Shown here: positions 17,717 through 27,075 of the stretch, one piece after another
Layout: every line of letters begins with the position of its first letter
Position numbering within the stretch: the first letter of the stretch is position 1
Origin: Bog-473 sp963721585
GTDB taxonomy: Bacteria > Actinomycetota > Acidimicrobiia > Acidimicrobiales > RAAP-2
Direction of reading: 5' to 3'
NCBI GenBank assembly: GCA_963721585.1
Contig: CAVRJN010000004.1
Coordinates: forward strand, 1 to 64,000
DNA length: 64,000 nucleotides
Translations under genes and position numbers: made by a program
The notes under the pieces: generated by a model
What the model was told of the DNA's origin: nothing
What the model saw: the letters and a program-made list of their open reading frames with translations, nothing else
Databases searched by the model: none

Positions 17717-20577
17717 GGCCGGCCTCTCGGAAAGCAGACGGTCGCGGCTATGACATCCCATGACACTGGCTCAACGTGATCTAGACCCCGTGCCCACTCC
17801 TCCTCGAGGGCCGAGTGCTTCACGGCGAGGGCTGAAGCTCGCTCTTGCACCATGGCTGCGACCGTCGGACGCAAGTCGTCACGACCAAGTGCCGCTCGGG
17901 CAGCCTCAGCCAGTTCGGCATGTGGCCGGCCGTGGTTTGAGTCAACTGTCGTCAGTAGCTGCACCCCCGTCGGTACTTGGTCGTCCCCCCACACGGGAAT
18001 GGACACCGGAATGATCTCTTCGAGGAGCACTGGGGGATCGCCCGCTGCGACATATCGGGCCAGCACGTGAAGCACCACCGCGACAACCTCGACGTCTGCC
18101 GACGCCCCTGCCACCCGTCCGGTGGCGTCGGGATTAGCTGCTTGATCACGAGAGATGTCGACCAGCCGTCGTATGAGTGGATGGGCGACATCGAGGACTT
18201 CCACCGTCGGGTCGTCAATGCCGGCGTCTGGATAGAAACTCAAGACCGTTTCCGGCGTTGGGGGAGGAACGTCGATGAGCTCCTCAGACGAACCCGTGAG
18301 ACGGAGCAGGTGCGGACCAACATCTTGCACCTGAGCACCGTGTAAGTGGTCGACGCTCTGGCGAAAGAAGCCTTCGAGCGTCTCTGGCGATCCAACTTCC
18401 AGCCTGGATCGCTGCAACGCACCCTCCACTAGGGCCAGAGAGATCTGACTATGGCCATAGAACGAGTCGTCACGAATCCGCTCCAACCGGTCATGGTCTA
18501 AGAGGTCGTCGGTCCCCACCGATTCCTCGACGACTCTTTGACCCTCGTCATTGGCCGTTACCGACTCGAACAGGGTCAACTGACGGCGGTGCTGGGAGCC
18601 GATCCGCGTGACATGCATGAGAATGTCTGGATTCGCTAGGAAGGGCGGCACGAACCCATAGTCCTTTCGCATCTGGTCAGATTTGCGGACGATTAGCTCC
18701 AAGAGCGCCGTATCCAACGGCTCGTCATAGACCAGAGTTCGAATTCCAACCGTGTTCTCCCGCTGGCCAAATCGGTCAATGCGGCCATTCCGTTGCTCAA
18801 GTCGGTTCGGGTTCCACGGAAGCTCGTAGTGGAATAGTTCGGCACTCGCATGCTGGAGGTTGAGCCCCTCCGATATGCAGTCGGTTGCGATGAGAAGCGC
18901 TACAGGGCACCGTTCGAATTCGTTGAGGACGTCAGACCGCTGAGACAAACTCATATCGCCGTATATGGCGAAGACTTGCGTCTCAGCCGGAAGCAAGTCG
19001 CGAAGTCGCGCAGGTGGCGATTGGAGGTTCTCGACGAGGTAGTCGAGCGTGTCCTTATATTTGGTAAACACGATGATCCGCCGCGCGTTCGGATGGACCG
19101 CCAATCGCCTAGGGATTTGTTCCAGCAGCACCTTAAGCTTCGGGTCCCTGGCAGCCGTGACACGTCGTGCGAGCTCTAGGAGACGTTCGAGCTGGCCGAC
19201 CTCCTCAGCGACCCCAAGCGAGGAGGCCGAGTTGTCAAGACGAACCACTTGCTCTTCGTCTGTTGCATCCGCAGAATCGAAGAGGTCGGCCACCGTGGCT
19301 CGCGCCTCGGCGGTGGTTCTACGGTCGGAATCCGTTGCGAGCTGGGCTGTAACCGACTTCAGTCGAGCGGCCAAGGAGCGCTGGATTGCACGGGGGGACG
19401 AAAGCGCCCGTCGTTGGAGGTGAGCTGCGATCCAGCCGTTTATCTGGCCTTGCGTTGCTTGCCCCAGGAGGGAGTCGGTGTAGCCACCGAGCTCGGCCAA
19501 GAGTATGCCCATTTCCGAAAGGCGTTCGGAGATACCACGAGAACGGCTCTCCATTATAGGAACCAGGATTTCGTCGGGGTCGCGCTTGGGGAAGGGCGAC
19601 TCCATCTCTCGCTCTCGATACCACGCCTCAATGTCATCACGCCTACGTTGGACGACGTGCTTCTTGGCCGCCTCCCGCCGGATAGCGACGCCCGCAGGCG
19701 TCTCCGAGACGAGTGAGCTGTCGAGCATCGTGAAAAGTGAGCTGTAGCTGTCGGAGTAGCCGTTATGCGGCGTGGCGGTGAGCAGGAGAAGGTGTTTGCA
19801 ATTGAGAGCGGCAGCCTCCGCGAAGCGCCAGCGCTCCATATCAGGAATGCTCGACTGACTCTGAGTGTGCGGCTTCGCACACAGATGAGCTTCATCGATG
19901 ACGATGGCGTCCCAGCCATGAGCGAGGACCGTCTGGGTGCGGGTCTTGAGGTAGTCAATAGACGCCACTACCACATCATTGGCTGACCATACCGACTGGC
20001 CAGGAAGGAGTTGTCGTTGGAGGGCAGGCATCAGGTGACCGGCAACAACAACCGAGGAAATATGGAAAAAGTGGTCGAGGGCGTCCTGCCATTGCTCGCG
20101 AAGATTGGCTGGGACTGCGATAAGGATTCTGCGTACCCTGCCCCTAGCAAGGAGTTCGGCGAGCACTAGGCCGGCCTCGATGGTCTTTCCTGTACCTACG
20201 GAATCGGCAATGAGCATCCGCACTCGTTCCTCGCCCATGGCGAGCAACAACGGGACAAGTTGGTAGTCCGTCGGAATGGCCCTTGAGCGCTGTAGTCCAA
20301 GGATGGGGGCTGTGCCATGGAGTAACGAGAGCCGATAGGCGTCGAGAATTAGCTTCTGTTCTTGGGGAGATCCAATCGACTCTGCGCCCGGCAAAGGCAC
20401 TTCGCCGCTCTCGACGTGTTCGAGAAGCATGTGGAATCGACGCTCATCGGTATCCCGGCCATCCAGGGGCGTGGCCGCGAATTCCTTCTCTAAAACCCGG
20501 TCAATACGCCAGAGACGTTCGCGGATACGGACGACCTTGCCGGGGACAAGGAGGTTCTCTTGTTCGGTCAACGCCAC
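17713..20577 (-). CDS. SNF2-family helicase (DISARM DrmD-like)
   Basis: The product is 954 aa. It has an SNF2/RapA-type motor: Walker A 'DSVGTGKTIEAGL' near 125-137, 'VIDEAHLC' near 226-233, 'LLLTATPHNG' (motif III) and motif VI 'NGRIDRFGQRENTV' near 625-638. Residues about 700-954 form a C-terminal region without recognised motifs. The gene overlaps the methyltransferase gene by an ATGA. SNF2 helicase followed by m6A methylase and helicase/DUF1998 is the class 1 DISARM order. Confidence 0.85.
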   Translation of the reverse strand: MALTEQENLLVPGKVVRIRERLWRIDRVLEKEFAATPLDGRDTDERRFHMLLEHVESGEVPLPGAESIGSPQEQKLILDAYRLSLLHGTAPILGLQRSRAIPTDYQLVPLLLAMGEERVRMLIADSVGTGKTIEAGLVLAELLARGRVRRILIAVPANLREQWQDALDHFFHISSVVVAGHLMPALQRQLLPGQSVWSANDVVVASIDYLKTRTQTVLAHGWDAIVIDEAHLCAKPHTQSQSSIPDMERWRFAEAAALNCKHLLLLTATPHNGYSDSYSSLFTMLDSSLVSETPAGVAIRREAAKKHVVQRRRDDIEAWYREREMESPFPKRDPDEILVPIMESRSRGISERLSEMGILLAELGGYTDSLLGQATQGQINGWIAAHLQRRALSSPRAIQRSLAARLKSVTAQLATDSDRRTTAEARATVADLFDSADATDEEQVVRLDNSASSLGVAEEVGQLERLLELARRVTAARDPKLKVLLEQIPRRLAVHPNARRIIVFTKYKDTLDYLVENLQSPPARLRDLLPAETQVFAIYGDMSLSQRSDVLNEFERCPVALLIATDCISEGLNLQHASAELFHYELPWNPNRLEQRNGRIDRFGQRENTVGIRTLVYDEPLDTALLELIVRKSDQMRKDYGFVPPFLANPDILMHVTRIGSQHRRQLTLFESVTANDEGQRVVEESVGTDDLLDHDRLERIRDDSFYGHSQISLALVEGALQRSRLEVGSPETLEGFFRQSVDHLHGAQVQDVGPHLLRLTGSSEELIDVPPPTPETVLSFYPDAGIDDPTVEVLDVAHPLIRRLVDISRDQAANPDATGRVAGASADVEVVAVVLHVLARYVAAGDPPVLLEEIIPVSIPVWGDDQVPTGVQLLTTVDSNHGRPHAELAEAARAALGRDDLRPTVAAMVQERASALAVKHSALEEEWARGLDHVEPVSWDVIAATVCFPRGRP

Positions 20578-20698
20578 AACTCTCTCCCTTTCGACCAGTT
20601 CAGCGCCAGCTAATTATCTGTTCGTCGTCGGAACTCGATGTACGAGGGCATGGAATGCCCCAATCTGAACCGGGGGTAGTCATTCTCGTCGTCCGCCT

Positions 20699-21832
20699 TC
20701 AGTCGGAATCGGTGTCGGAGACGAGCCGGCTATTGACTTCGGCGACGAGGTCCGGAAGGGGTTCGCTTGTTAGCACCGACAACCACGCACTCGCGGCGTG
20801 CGAAGCCCATGTCCCGGCGGCGGCGACGTCGCCGCTCGCGTACCCGCCGTTACCCCATGACGACTGGGCATAGTCGGTGTTGTAGTTGGGGAACCCTGCG
20901 TGCCAATTGATAGCCGTCCCGGGCGGCATCGCTCGCTCCACCTTTTCGCCGACGGCACTTCGAATGACATCCAGCACGGTGCTGTTCTCGTCGGCATTGT
21001 GGCCTGCGGAGGCTGCGAGCTGCACTGTCACCTCGGTAGCGGTCATTCGCACCCACACCTCGAGCGGCCAAATTCGGGCCTGAGTGCCCGGCTGAAACCG
21101 GAGGTTGATTCCCCAGCCTCCGCGATCAGACCAGCTACCTGCTGCACCAGCGGCTAGAGCCGCAGGTTTGACCACGTCGTAGATTGCCGACATAAAGCGC
21201 CGGCGCTCCTCAAGTTCCGGGCTAGAGCCGTTCCCCGATCCAGATTGGATACCTTCCTGCAAGAAGGCATTGGGACTCGCAAGTACCTGAAAGAAGACGT
21301 GAATCGAATCGGCTGGGCCCGGAGCAAAACGGACTTGAAGCAGGACATAGCCAATGCCGGAGGTGGGACTGGTCGTTCTATTCAGAAATTCAACTGCTGC
21401 CAGATGGGCTGGATGGATCTCCTCGGTAATCCAAACGGCGAGGACACTCTCTTGCTCCTTCGCAGCGTGTGCCGCATAGGTGATGAGTTGGCCGAGATGG
21501 CTGTGGTCAGTGCGTCGGTACTGGTTTTCAATCGCCACCCATACCGGCTGCCCGTCTTGACCGACTGCCTTCGCAAGGATGTCGAGAGAGAAGCCAAGTA
21601 CTGAGTATTCGATCTCTACCAAGCTCAGGTCTTGGACACCAAGGGAGGCGTCCAGGAGTCGCAGGTTTTCTGCCAACCACGGAGTGAAGTCGCGCGCTTC
21701 GTCGGGAAGCGCCTCTCGCACGGGTATCCAGCTGATCGGATTAATCGGCGGACGCCGCTGGCCGTCGGATAGGACGACCCCTCCCGTGGTGGAGCCAGAC
21801 CCAGAGGCGCTGACCGCCGTGTCATCGCTCAC
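20699..21832 (-). CDS. PD-(D/E)XK nuclease family protein (DUF4268-like)
   Basis: The product is 377 aa. The centre carries 'LDILAKAV....VWVAIENQYRRTDHSHLGQLITYAA' (given here in parts), the pattern of PD-(D/E)XK proteins of the DUF4268-associated type, with D in the LDIL segment and E-x-Q/N in AIENQ. The C-terminal half has no recognised motif but fits the DUF4268 region. It lies 121 bp upstream of the SNF2 gene on the same strand and could be an accessory gene of the DISARM-like operon or a separate defence gene. Nuclease activity is not proven. Confidence 0.65.
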   Translation of the reverse strand: MSDDTAVSASGSGSTTGGVVLSDGQRRPPINPISWIPVREALPDEARDFTPWLAENLRLLDASLGVQDLSLVEIEYSVLGFSLDILAKAVGQDGQPVWVAIENQYRRTDHSHLGQLITYAAHAAKEQESVLAVWITEEIHPAHLAAVEFLNRTTSPTSGIGYVLLQVRFAPGPADSIHVFFQVLASPNAFLQEGIQSGSGNGSSPELEERRRFMSAIYDVVKPAALAAGAAGSWSDRGGWGINLRFQPGTQARIWPLEVWVRMTATEVTVQLAASAGHNADENSTVLDVIRSAVGEKVERAMPPGTAINWHAGFPNYNTDYAQSSWGNGGYASGDVAAAGTWASHAASAWLSVLTSEPLPDLVAEVNSRLVSDTDSD

Positions 21833-22013
21833 TCGCGGATTTTAGATCGAAATCGGCAGCGCGGGCTTTGTCGTTCGGGCACCTTGGGTCGACGCCCCTA
21901 ACGCATTCACCGTTACGGCTACGGCGGTGGGTTATCCCCTTCGCATATAGCTCAGCCTCATATGGCACCTGCCTGGGGCCCCATTGCAGAGCGAAGCGTC
22001 AATGATGGGGGGC

Positions 22014-22745
22014 TCAGGACGTCGTGGCTAGCTCAGCCTGGAGGGTCCCCGCCGAGAGCGAAGTGGCAGCAACACGCCGAATGGAATTGGCATGCCACCG
22101 TCCACCGTCTCTCGGTCGGAAGTCTCGACGCTCCAGCTCGGCGGCGATTCTTCGGAGGCTGAGACCGCTCTGTCGAAATTCTCCCACCAGTGCAACAATT
22201 CGCTGCTCATCATCGTCTGGAACGATCGAGCCATCCGCTAGCCGGTAGCCGTAGGGGACACGGCCACCGAGATAGCCACCTTCAGCCGCTTTCGCCGCTT
22301 TCCCTGCCATCATCCGCCCACGAATTACTGCTCGCTCGTACTGGCTCACTGCCCCAACAATCTGCCGAATCAGAATCTTCGTGGGATCGTCTGTGTCCGT
22401 GTCGAGGTCCGGCTCGGAGGCTGACTTCACAGGAGTTCCCTGTTCTCTCAGCCGCTGGACCAGCGTCTCTTGCAGAATTAAGTCTCGGGCAAGCCGGTCG
22501 AGTCTGTAAACAACGAGAACGTTGGCTTCCCCGCACTTCAGGAGTGCCAGCGCCTCGGCCAGACCTACCCGGCGCTCGAGCCCATTGCTCCCCGACAAGC
22601 CTTCGTCTCGTAGGACCTCGACAAGGGAAAACCCCTGAGATCGGCAGTAGCTTCGGATCGCCTCCTCCTGGAGCTCGAGACCGAACCCACTGACCTGTTC
22701 GGTAGTGCTCACTCTGATGTATCCGACCGCTTTTGGCTTGACCAT
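22014..22745 (-). CDS. Serine recombinase (resolvase/invertase type)
   Basis: The product is 243 aa. An N-terminal resolvase domain begins 'AVGYIRVSTTEQ', with the nucleophile Ser in 'RVST' near 13, and includes 'YRLDRLARD'. It is followed by a shortened recombinase domain ('VPYGYRLADG' ... 'LSLRRIAAELERR'), without the long zinc and coiled-coil region of large serine integrases. Such small recombinases are common within islands. It might act on this element or be a relic of an earlier insertion that brought in the neighbouring operon (inference). Confidence 0.85.
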   Translation of the reverse strand: MVKPKAVGYIRVSTTEQVSGFGLELQEEAIRSYCRSQGFSLVEVLRDEGLSGSNGLERRVGLAEALALLKCGEANVLVVYRLDRLARDLILQETLVQRLREQGTPVKSASEPDLDTDTDDPTKILIRQIVGAVSQYERAVIRGRMMAGKAAKAAEGGYLGGRVPYGYRLADGSIVPDDDEQRIVALVGEFRQSGLSLRRIAAELERRDFRPRDGGRWHANSIRRVAATSLSAGTLQAELATTS

Positions 22746-22929
22746 GGAAATTCCTGTTCAGAGTCACGTTACGGTGCTGAAGCAATCGTAACATCCCAGG
22801 TAGATGGGGTCAAGGTCTGACGAATTTCGGCGACGAATCGGGCACCTCCCGCAGCCCCATCCTCCCTCCTGAAGGTGCAATGCTGAGAAGGAATGCCGGC
22901 GATGCCCGACACCTGATATCTGAAGGATA

Positions 22930-22943
22930 CGAACATATGTTCG
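22930..22943. promoter_or_regulatory. LexA (SOS) box upstream of the DprA-like gene
   Basis: CGAACATATGTTCG is a perfect 14-bp palindrome and matches the GAAC-N4-GTTC core recognised by LexA in actinobacteria and Bacillus. It ends 13 bp before the ATG at 22957, where bound repressor would block transcription of the plus-strand cassette. Confidence 0.75.
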
Positions 22944-22956
22944 CTAAAATGGGCCA

Positions 22957-23838
22957 ATGAGTTCGACCGAACGGGGTGCACTCCTCGCCCTGCTGCGAGG
23001 CTCCCCCAAGCGATGGATGGCGGTAGCTGAGGAAGTGGAGGAGAGGGGTAGCGCTCTCGACGTCCTCAGTTCAAGGAGCGGTCAAGGGCGGCTATTTCAT
23101 GAATCAGGCCTAACTGACGACAGCGCCGAAGAGGCAGATGCGCTAATCGCGGAGTGGGAGCGGGAAGGAATGCGCTTCGCTTCACTACTCGACGACGAAT
23201 ATCCCACGCAGCTCCTCTCAATTCATCAGAGACCGCCGTTCGTCATGTGGCAGGGCAATCATGATCCGCGAGATGCCGGAGGGGTCGCGATCGTTGGAAC
23301 GAGAGACGCCTCGCCGCTGGGCCTCAAATCAGCGAGAGATCTCGCCGGCGAACTGGCCGCTCGCGGGGTGTGCGTAATAAGCGGGCTCGCGTCCGGCATC
23401 GATGCGGCCGCCCATTCGGGAGCGTTGGAGGCTGGAGGAAGGACCGTCGCCGTCATCGGAACGGGACTCCGGATTTCCTATCCGCGTCAGAACGCCGATC
23501 TGCAACGTCGTATCAGCGAGGAGGGGATGCTGCTTTCGCAGTTCCTTCCTGACTCGCCACCTACGAAGCGGAGCTTTCCAATGCGCAACGCCGTGATGAG
23601 TGGCTTCGCCTCTGCCACAGTAGTGATCGAGGCCGCATGGAAGAGCGGAGCCCGAATGCAAGCGAGGCTCGCACTCGAGCACGGCCGCCCAGTTTTTCTG
23701 ATGAGAAGCTTGCTCGAGCACGACTGGGCGCGCGAATACGCTGCGCGACCTGGAGCGACCGTGGTCGATACCGCTGACGACGTGCTCGATCAACTGAAAA
23801 CCACGTCCACGGTAGGTGACTCGCTGAGTTGGGCGTAG
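22957..23838 (+). CDS. DprA/Smf-like DNA-processing protein
   Basis: The product is 293 aa. It carries the DprA Rossmann-like fold: 'AIVGTRDASPLG' near 111-122, 'SGLASGIDAAAH' near 142-153, 'AVIGTGLRISYPRQN' near 165-179 and 'RNAVMSGFASATVVIEA'. The N-terminal ~80 residues are unlike the usual SAM domain and there is no C-terminal winged helix, so this is the short form seen in accessory loci rather than a competence DprA. It is the first gene of a plus-strand set of four and sits directly under a LexA box. The next gene is ComF-like, so two competence-type folds are paired inside an immune island. Confidence 0.85.
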   Translation: MSSTERGALLALLRGSPKRWMAVAEEVEERGSALDVLSSRSGQGRLFHESGLTDDSAEEADALIAEWEREGMRFASLLDDEYPTQLLSIHQRPPFVMWQGNHDPRDAGGVAIVGTRDASPLGLKSARDLAGELAARGVCVISGLASGIDAAAHSGALEAGGRTVAVIGTGLRISYPRQNADLQRRISEEGMLLSQFLPDSPPTKRSFPMRNAVMSGFASATVVIEAAWKSGARMQARLALEHGRPVFLMRSLLEHDWAREYAARPGATVVDTADDVLDQLKTTSTVGDSLSWA

Positions 23839-23847
23839 GCGTAGCCC

Positions 23848-24607
23848 GTGGCGACAGTTGGTGAGCTCAGTGCTCCGTATGAGAATCACTTGCGAGCAGT
23901 GCTTCCGGCGGATGTCGACGTCTGCCCGATATGCCACACCTTCCTAACGGGTGGTTACCCCCGCTGTTATGGATGCAACGAGGCCATCCGATCCTTACCG
24001 GCCACAGCCGACGCCATCGATTTCGTAGCGCTGTCAGTGAAGCGCGAGCAATTCGGCGTGTGAACTCTGGTTGTACAAGAACAAGCCGACTGCCGTCGCT
24101 GAGCGCGTAATAGTCGGTCTGTCAGCGGTCTTGTGGAGGTTTCTCGCTGACCACGAGTTATGCCTCGCTGAGGCTGCCGGTGTAGATGAGTTTCCGACGG
24201 TAACGATGGTGCCGAGCACTAACGGACGGGCGACGCATCCGCTGGAGCAGATGCTGAGCAGCACAATCGGAGCAACGGCCGAACGATACGTTCCGCTGCT
24301 TCGGACGCGGTCTGGCGACTCAGGTGACCGCCGATTTGATGAGGACCGATTTGAAGTTGTCCAGCCGCTAGAGGCTGGGAAGCCGGTCCTGCTCATCGAC
24401 GACACGTTTACGACTGGCTCGCATGTCCAGAGCGCGGCGGCTTCCCTCAAGGAAGCGGGATCCGGGCCGGTAGGCGTCTTTTGCATCGGTAGGCACTTTG
24501 CTCGCGAACAGTCCGGTGAGGAGTTCCGAGAGAGTGCGGAGGCGTACTACAAACGGTCCCGGGAACTGGGTTGGTCGTGGGAATCGTGCTGTCTGTGTTC
24601 AGGATGA
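23848..24607 (+). CDS. ComF-like phosphoribosyltransferase, frameshifted near 24057
   Basis: Two consecutive frames form one gene. The first (to 24063) has a zinc ribbon 'CPICHTFLTGGYPRCYGC'. The second reads 'CELWLYKNKPTAVAERV' and then a phosphoribosyltransferase domain with the PRPP loop 'VLLIDDTFTTGSH' followed by 'AAASLKEAG'. Dropping one G near 24057 joins them as '...KREQFACELWLYKNK...', about 250 aa. Zn ribbon plus type I PRTase is the ComF layout. It follows the DprA-like gene by 9 bp. The substrate is unknown; a role in nucleotide-based signalling or DNA processing with DprA is an inference. Confidence 0.75.
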
Positions 24608-24886
24608 TGCTTAATAGCAACCCTGAGGGCACCTGAATTATCGAGAGATAGAAAGGAGGAAGCCGTTTACATAACGGGGCTCCTAGGGCTGCCGAATGCT
24701 TTTAGGAGCTCAAGGTCCCGCCCTGATCGGAGCCGGGTCCTTTTGCTCCAGGATTATCTCGGTTGGAACAACGTTCTCGCGGAATGAGACAAGCGAGATC
24801 TAACGTGGAGCCTCGTCGTGACCGTGTCAAAGCTGGGTTCACAGGTACTTCAGCACGATCATCCGGCCGGGCTATCGTTGTTGGCT
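24608..24886. other. Intergenic region with a weak hairpin
   Basis: No gene is evident. A 7-bp inverted repeat (GCTCCTA at 24679-24685, TAGGAGC at 24703-24709) is present, and a GAAAGGAGG-like purine run upstream of it has no start codon at useful spacing. The space may carry a promoter for the nuclease-like gene. Confidence 0.35.
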
Positions 24887-25456
24887 ATGCCGGGCGAGGC
24901 GGCGCACGAGGCTGGGAGAGACGGGGCCATCCGCGCCAAGCGTTGGCTGGAGGCAACAACTCGCGTGGATGTTCACTGGGTGAATCCCGATGCCGTAGCT
25001 AAGCTGACCTTTAGTTGGCAGGACGCTTCGTCCTTCTCATTCGATCTTGGCGGAGTGCTCCACGGAGGAGATGTGGATGGCAAAGAGTTCTTCGCGGAAG
25101 TGAAGAAGTATTCGAATGCCAGCGATCAAGGATCTCTCTACGAGAGCTACTTAGCCAAGTGCTATCAGGCCTACATGAGCATGCCATACCGCTGTGACCA
25201 CTTCATGTGGATTACGTGGCACCCATTCAGTCTTGGAAAATGGAAAGACTTGTGCTCCGTCAGCGAGGTCGCGTCGGCAGTCGCTAAATACAGCGCCCTC
25301 GTGATTAACGGAGACGAGCCCGACCCTCACGACCTGAAGGCCGTTGCGGACCGTCTCTGGATGTTCGTGCTGTCGGATCGGCAGGAATCCCTCGTTATCG
25401 AGGCAGACTACATAGACACTGTTATTTCGCTTCGAAGAAAGCGGTCGAGCACGTGA
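24887..25456 (+). CDS. Putative restriction-endonuclease-fold protein
   Basis: The product is about 189 aa from ATG 24887; an upstream GTG at 24818 would add 23 residues. Residues include 'FSFDLGGVLHGGDVDG' followed by 'EFFAEVKKYS', a D...E-x-K arrangement typical of PD-(D/E)XK nucleases, then 'LYESYLAKCYQAY'. No named family is recognised. Its stop overlaps the GTG start of the next gene by 4 bp, so the two products are probably made together. It follows the DprA/ComF-like pair on the same strand. Confidence 0.6.
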   Translation: MPGEAAHEAGRDGAIRAKRWLEATTRVDVHWVNPDAVAKLTFSWQDASSFSFDLGGVLHGGDVDGKEFFAEVKKYSNASDQGSLYESYLAKCYQAYMSMPYRCDHFMWITWHPFSLGKWKDLCSVSEVASAVAKYSALVINGDEPDPHDLKAVADRLWMFVLSDRQESLVIEADYIDTVISLRRKRSST

Positions 25457-26955
25457 CCGACTCTGTTGCGCCTGAGATTTCGAATGCCTTGAACTACTCG
25501 GATACGAGGGACAGCATCACCGCGGTCAAACGAGCCGTGATTCGGTCGATAAAATCACTCGACGTTAGAGTGCGCGTTGAGACGACTGATTACTTCAATC
25601 ACTCCTTTGCCCCCGACCTGGTGCTGACTTGGCCGCACCTAGGAAAACGAGAAGCTGAGCGCTACGTATACCTGCGCTTCAACGAACGGCCAGAGTGGAT
25701 AACGGAAGAGCTGGTCGATCTGACGAGAGCGAATCGTCAGCCAATTGTCTATGGACTCCAGACCGCGGTTCGACAAGAACGAACTGAGGAATTGAAAGAA
25801 CGTTCGGCGTCCTCAAATACTCTTGTAACCGATCCCGACGGCGTTGCGGAACTCTCGCAGATCGCTCCGAGCGGTATTACTGGGTACATCACTCGAACGA
25901 TCTTTCAGGGTGGCAGAGGTCTGATCGACCAACCAACGGCTGATCTTCTGACGGCAGATGTGGGCAACGGGTTCGATGCGGCCAGGTCCGCCGATCGCGA
26001 GCGAACAGCCAGTGCTGCCTCGACTATCTCGAGCTTCTTCGATTCGCGTCATGCGGCTCGGAATTTGGGATTTCTGAAGGCAATCTGGCATGCCTCCGGT
26101 GCCTCGACCGAGGATTTTCCGGGTGGTGAGTTCGGCGACAATGACCCTGGTGATGACGCTATCGAGTACCTCCTCGCCGGTGACGAAATCGACGACTGGG
26201 TGTTTTGGCGGGCCATCGGGGAGGGCGTGAGCCTAAAGCGACTCTCCGAGATCGCCTTTTCGGGATACTCGCTGAACCTAGGCCACCTGGTGGAGGCCAA
26301 CTTGGATCGTCTTTGGGCTCGTGCGATGCGAGTTGTTTCCGATCAGCGGCTTCTTGATGACATCGACGTAGACAGGGGACAGCTCGTGTGGCGGTTGAAT
26401 GGCAACCTGCTTGCGCTCTCCGGTGATCACTTCACTGCCTACGTGGCGCCAACTGTCGGCGACCTAAAGCAGGTCCGGTCCTCCGATGAGCCGTCGTCAA
26501 TATCGGTCACTGAGCTTCGGCGGCGAAGTAGGGGAATTCCAGTAGACAGCCTTGAGATGTCTATCGGGGATCGAATTCTCACGTACGGATCTGAGGATAG
26601 AGAAGACGTCGCCAATGACGATCAGCTGAGTTCGTTAGAAGAGGCGATGGGCTCGCTTTCGAGAGTGACGAAGGGAACGCTGTATGTCGGAGGAAGACGT
26701 GTGGAGCTGGATTTCTCCGCAAGAACTGCAACGGCTCGTACTAGCGGTCAACCGCCACTAACGGAGGTACTGGGCTCTGCGCTACCGCTGGTGTGGTCGT
26801 TGTCGGCTGACGAGCTACAGCAACTTGACGCAATGATCGAATCGTCGAGTGCGGAACGAATGCTCCAGTTGCAGTACTTTCAAGTACCCTTTGTTGAAAC
26901 GTCGAATGAAGTCGCCATCAGCGATCAGTCGCCTCCGAGCGAGATGGACCAATAA
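25453..26955 (+). CDS. Uncharacterised protein coupled to the nuclease-like gene
   Basis: I do not recognise this 500-aa protein. It starts with GTG inside the stop of the preceding gene. The first ~110 residues ('KSLDVRVRVETTDYFNHSFA', then 'PDLVLTW') read like a fold that handles a substrate or a nuclease-like domain; the remainder is rich in acidic and Ser residues and has no signal peptide or membrane segment. The four-gene order DprA-like, ComF-like, endonuclease-like, unknown suggests a partner or specificity subunit of the endonuclease-like protein (inference). Confidence 0.6.
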   Translation: MTDSVAPEISNALNYSDTRDSITAVKRAVIRSIKSLDVRVRVETTDYFNHSFAPDLVLTWPHLGKREAERYVYLRFNERPEWITEELVDLTRANRQPIVYGLQTAVRQERTEELKERSASSNTLVTDPDGVAELSQIAPSGITGYITRTIFQGGRGLIDQPTADLLTADVGNGFDAARSADRERTASAASTISSFFDSRHAARNLGFLKAIWHASGASTEDFPGGEFGDNDPGDDAIEYLLAGDEIDDWVFWRAIGEGVSLKRLSEIAFSGYSLNLGHLVEANLDRLWARAMRVVSDQRLLDDIDVDRGQLVWRLNGNLLALSGDHFTAYVAPTVGDLKQVRSSDEPSSISVTELRRRSRGIPVDSLEMSIGDRILTYGSEDREDVANDDQLSSLEEAMGSLSRVTKGTLYVGGRRVELDFSARTATARTSGQPPLTEVLGSALPLVWSLSADELQQLDAMIESSSAERMLQLQYFQVPFVETSNEVAISDQSPPSEMDQ

Positions 26956-27075
26956 AGCGACGAAGGCGTCCAGCCAGTTCGATATCTAACTGTGGCGCTC
27001 AGATCCGACGGGACAACGTTCGAAGATTGATTCGGCTCCTCGATTGCCGGGTGGCACCTTCGACGGCGTTGTGAT

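Noticed and set aside
8537..20577. BREX system
   Set aside because: A PglX-like methylase is present, but no PglZ, BrxC/PglY or BrxA/B-type protein is found; the SNF2 and DUF1998 helicases point to DISARM-like instead.
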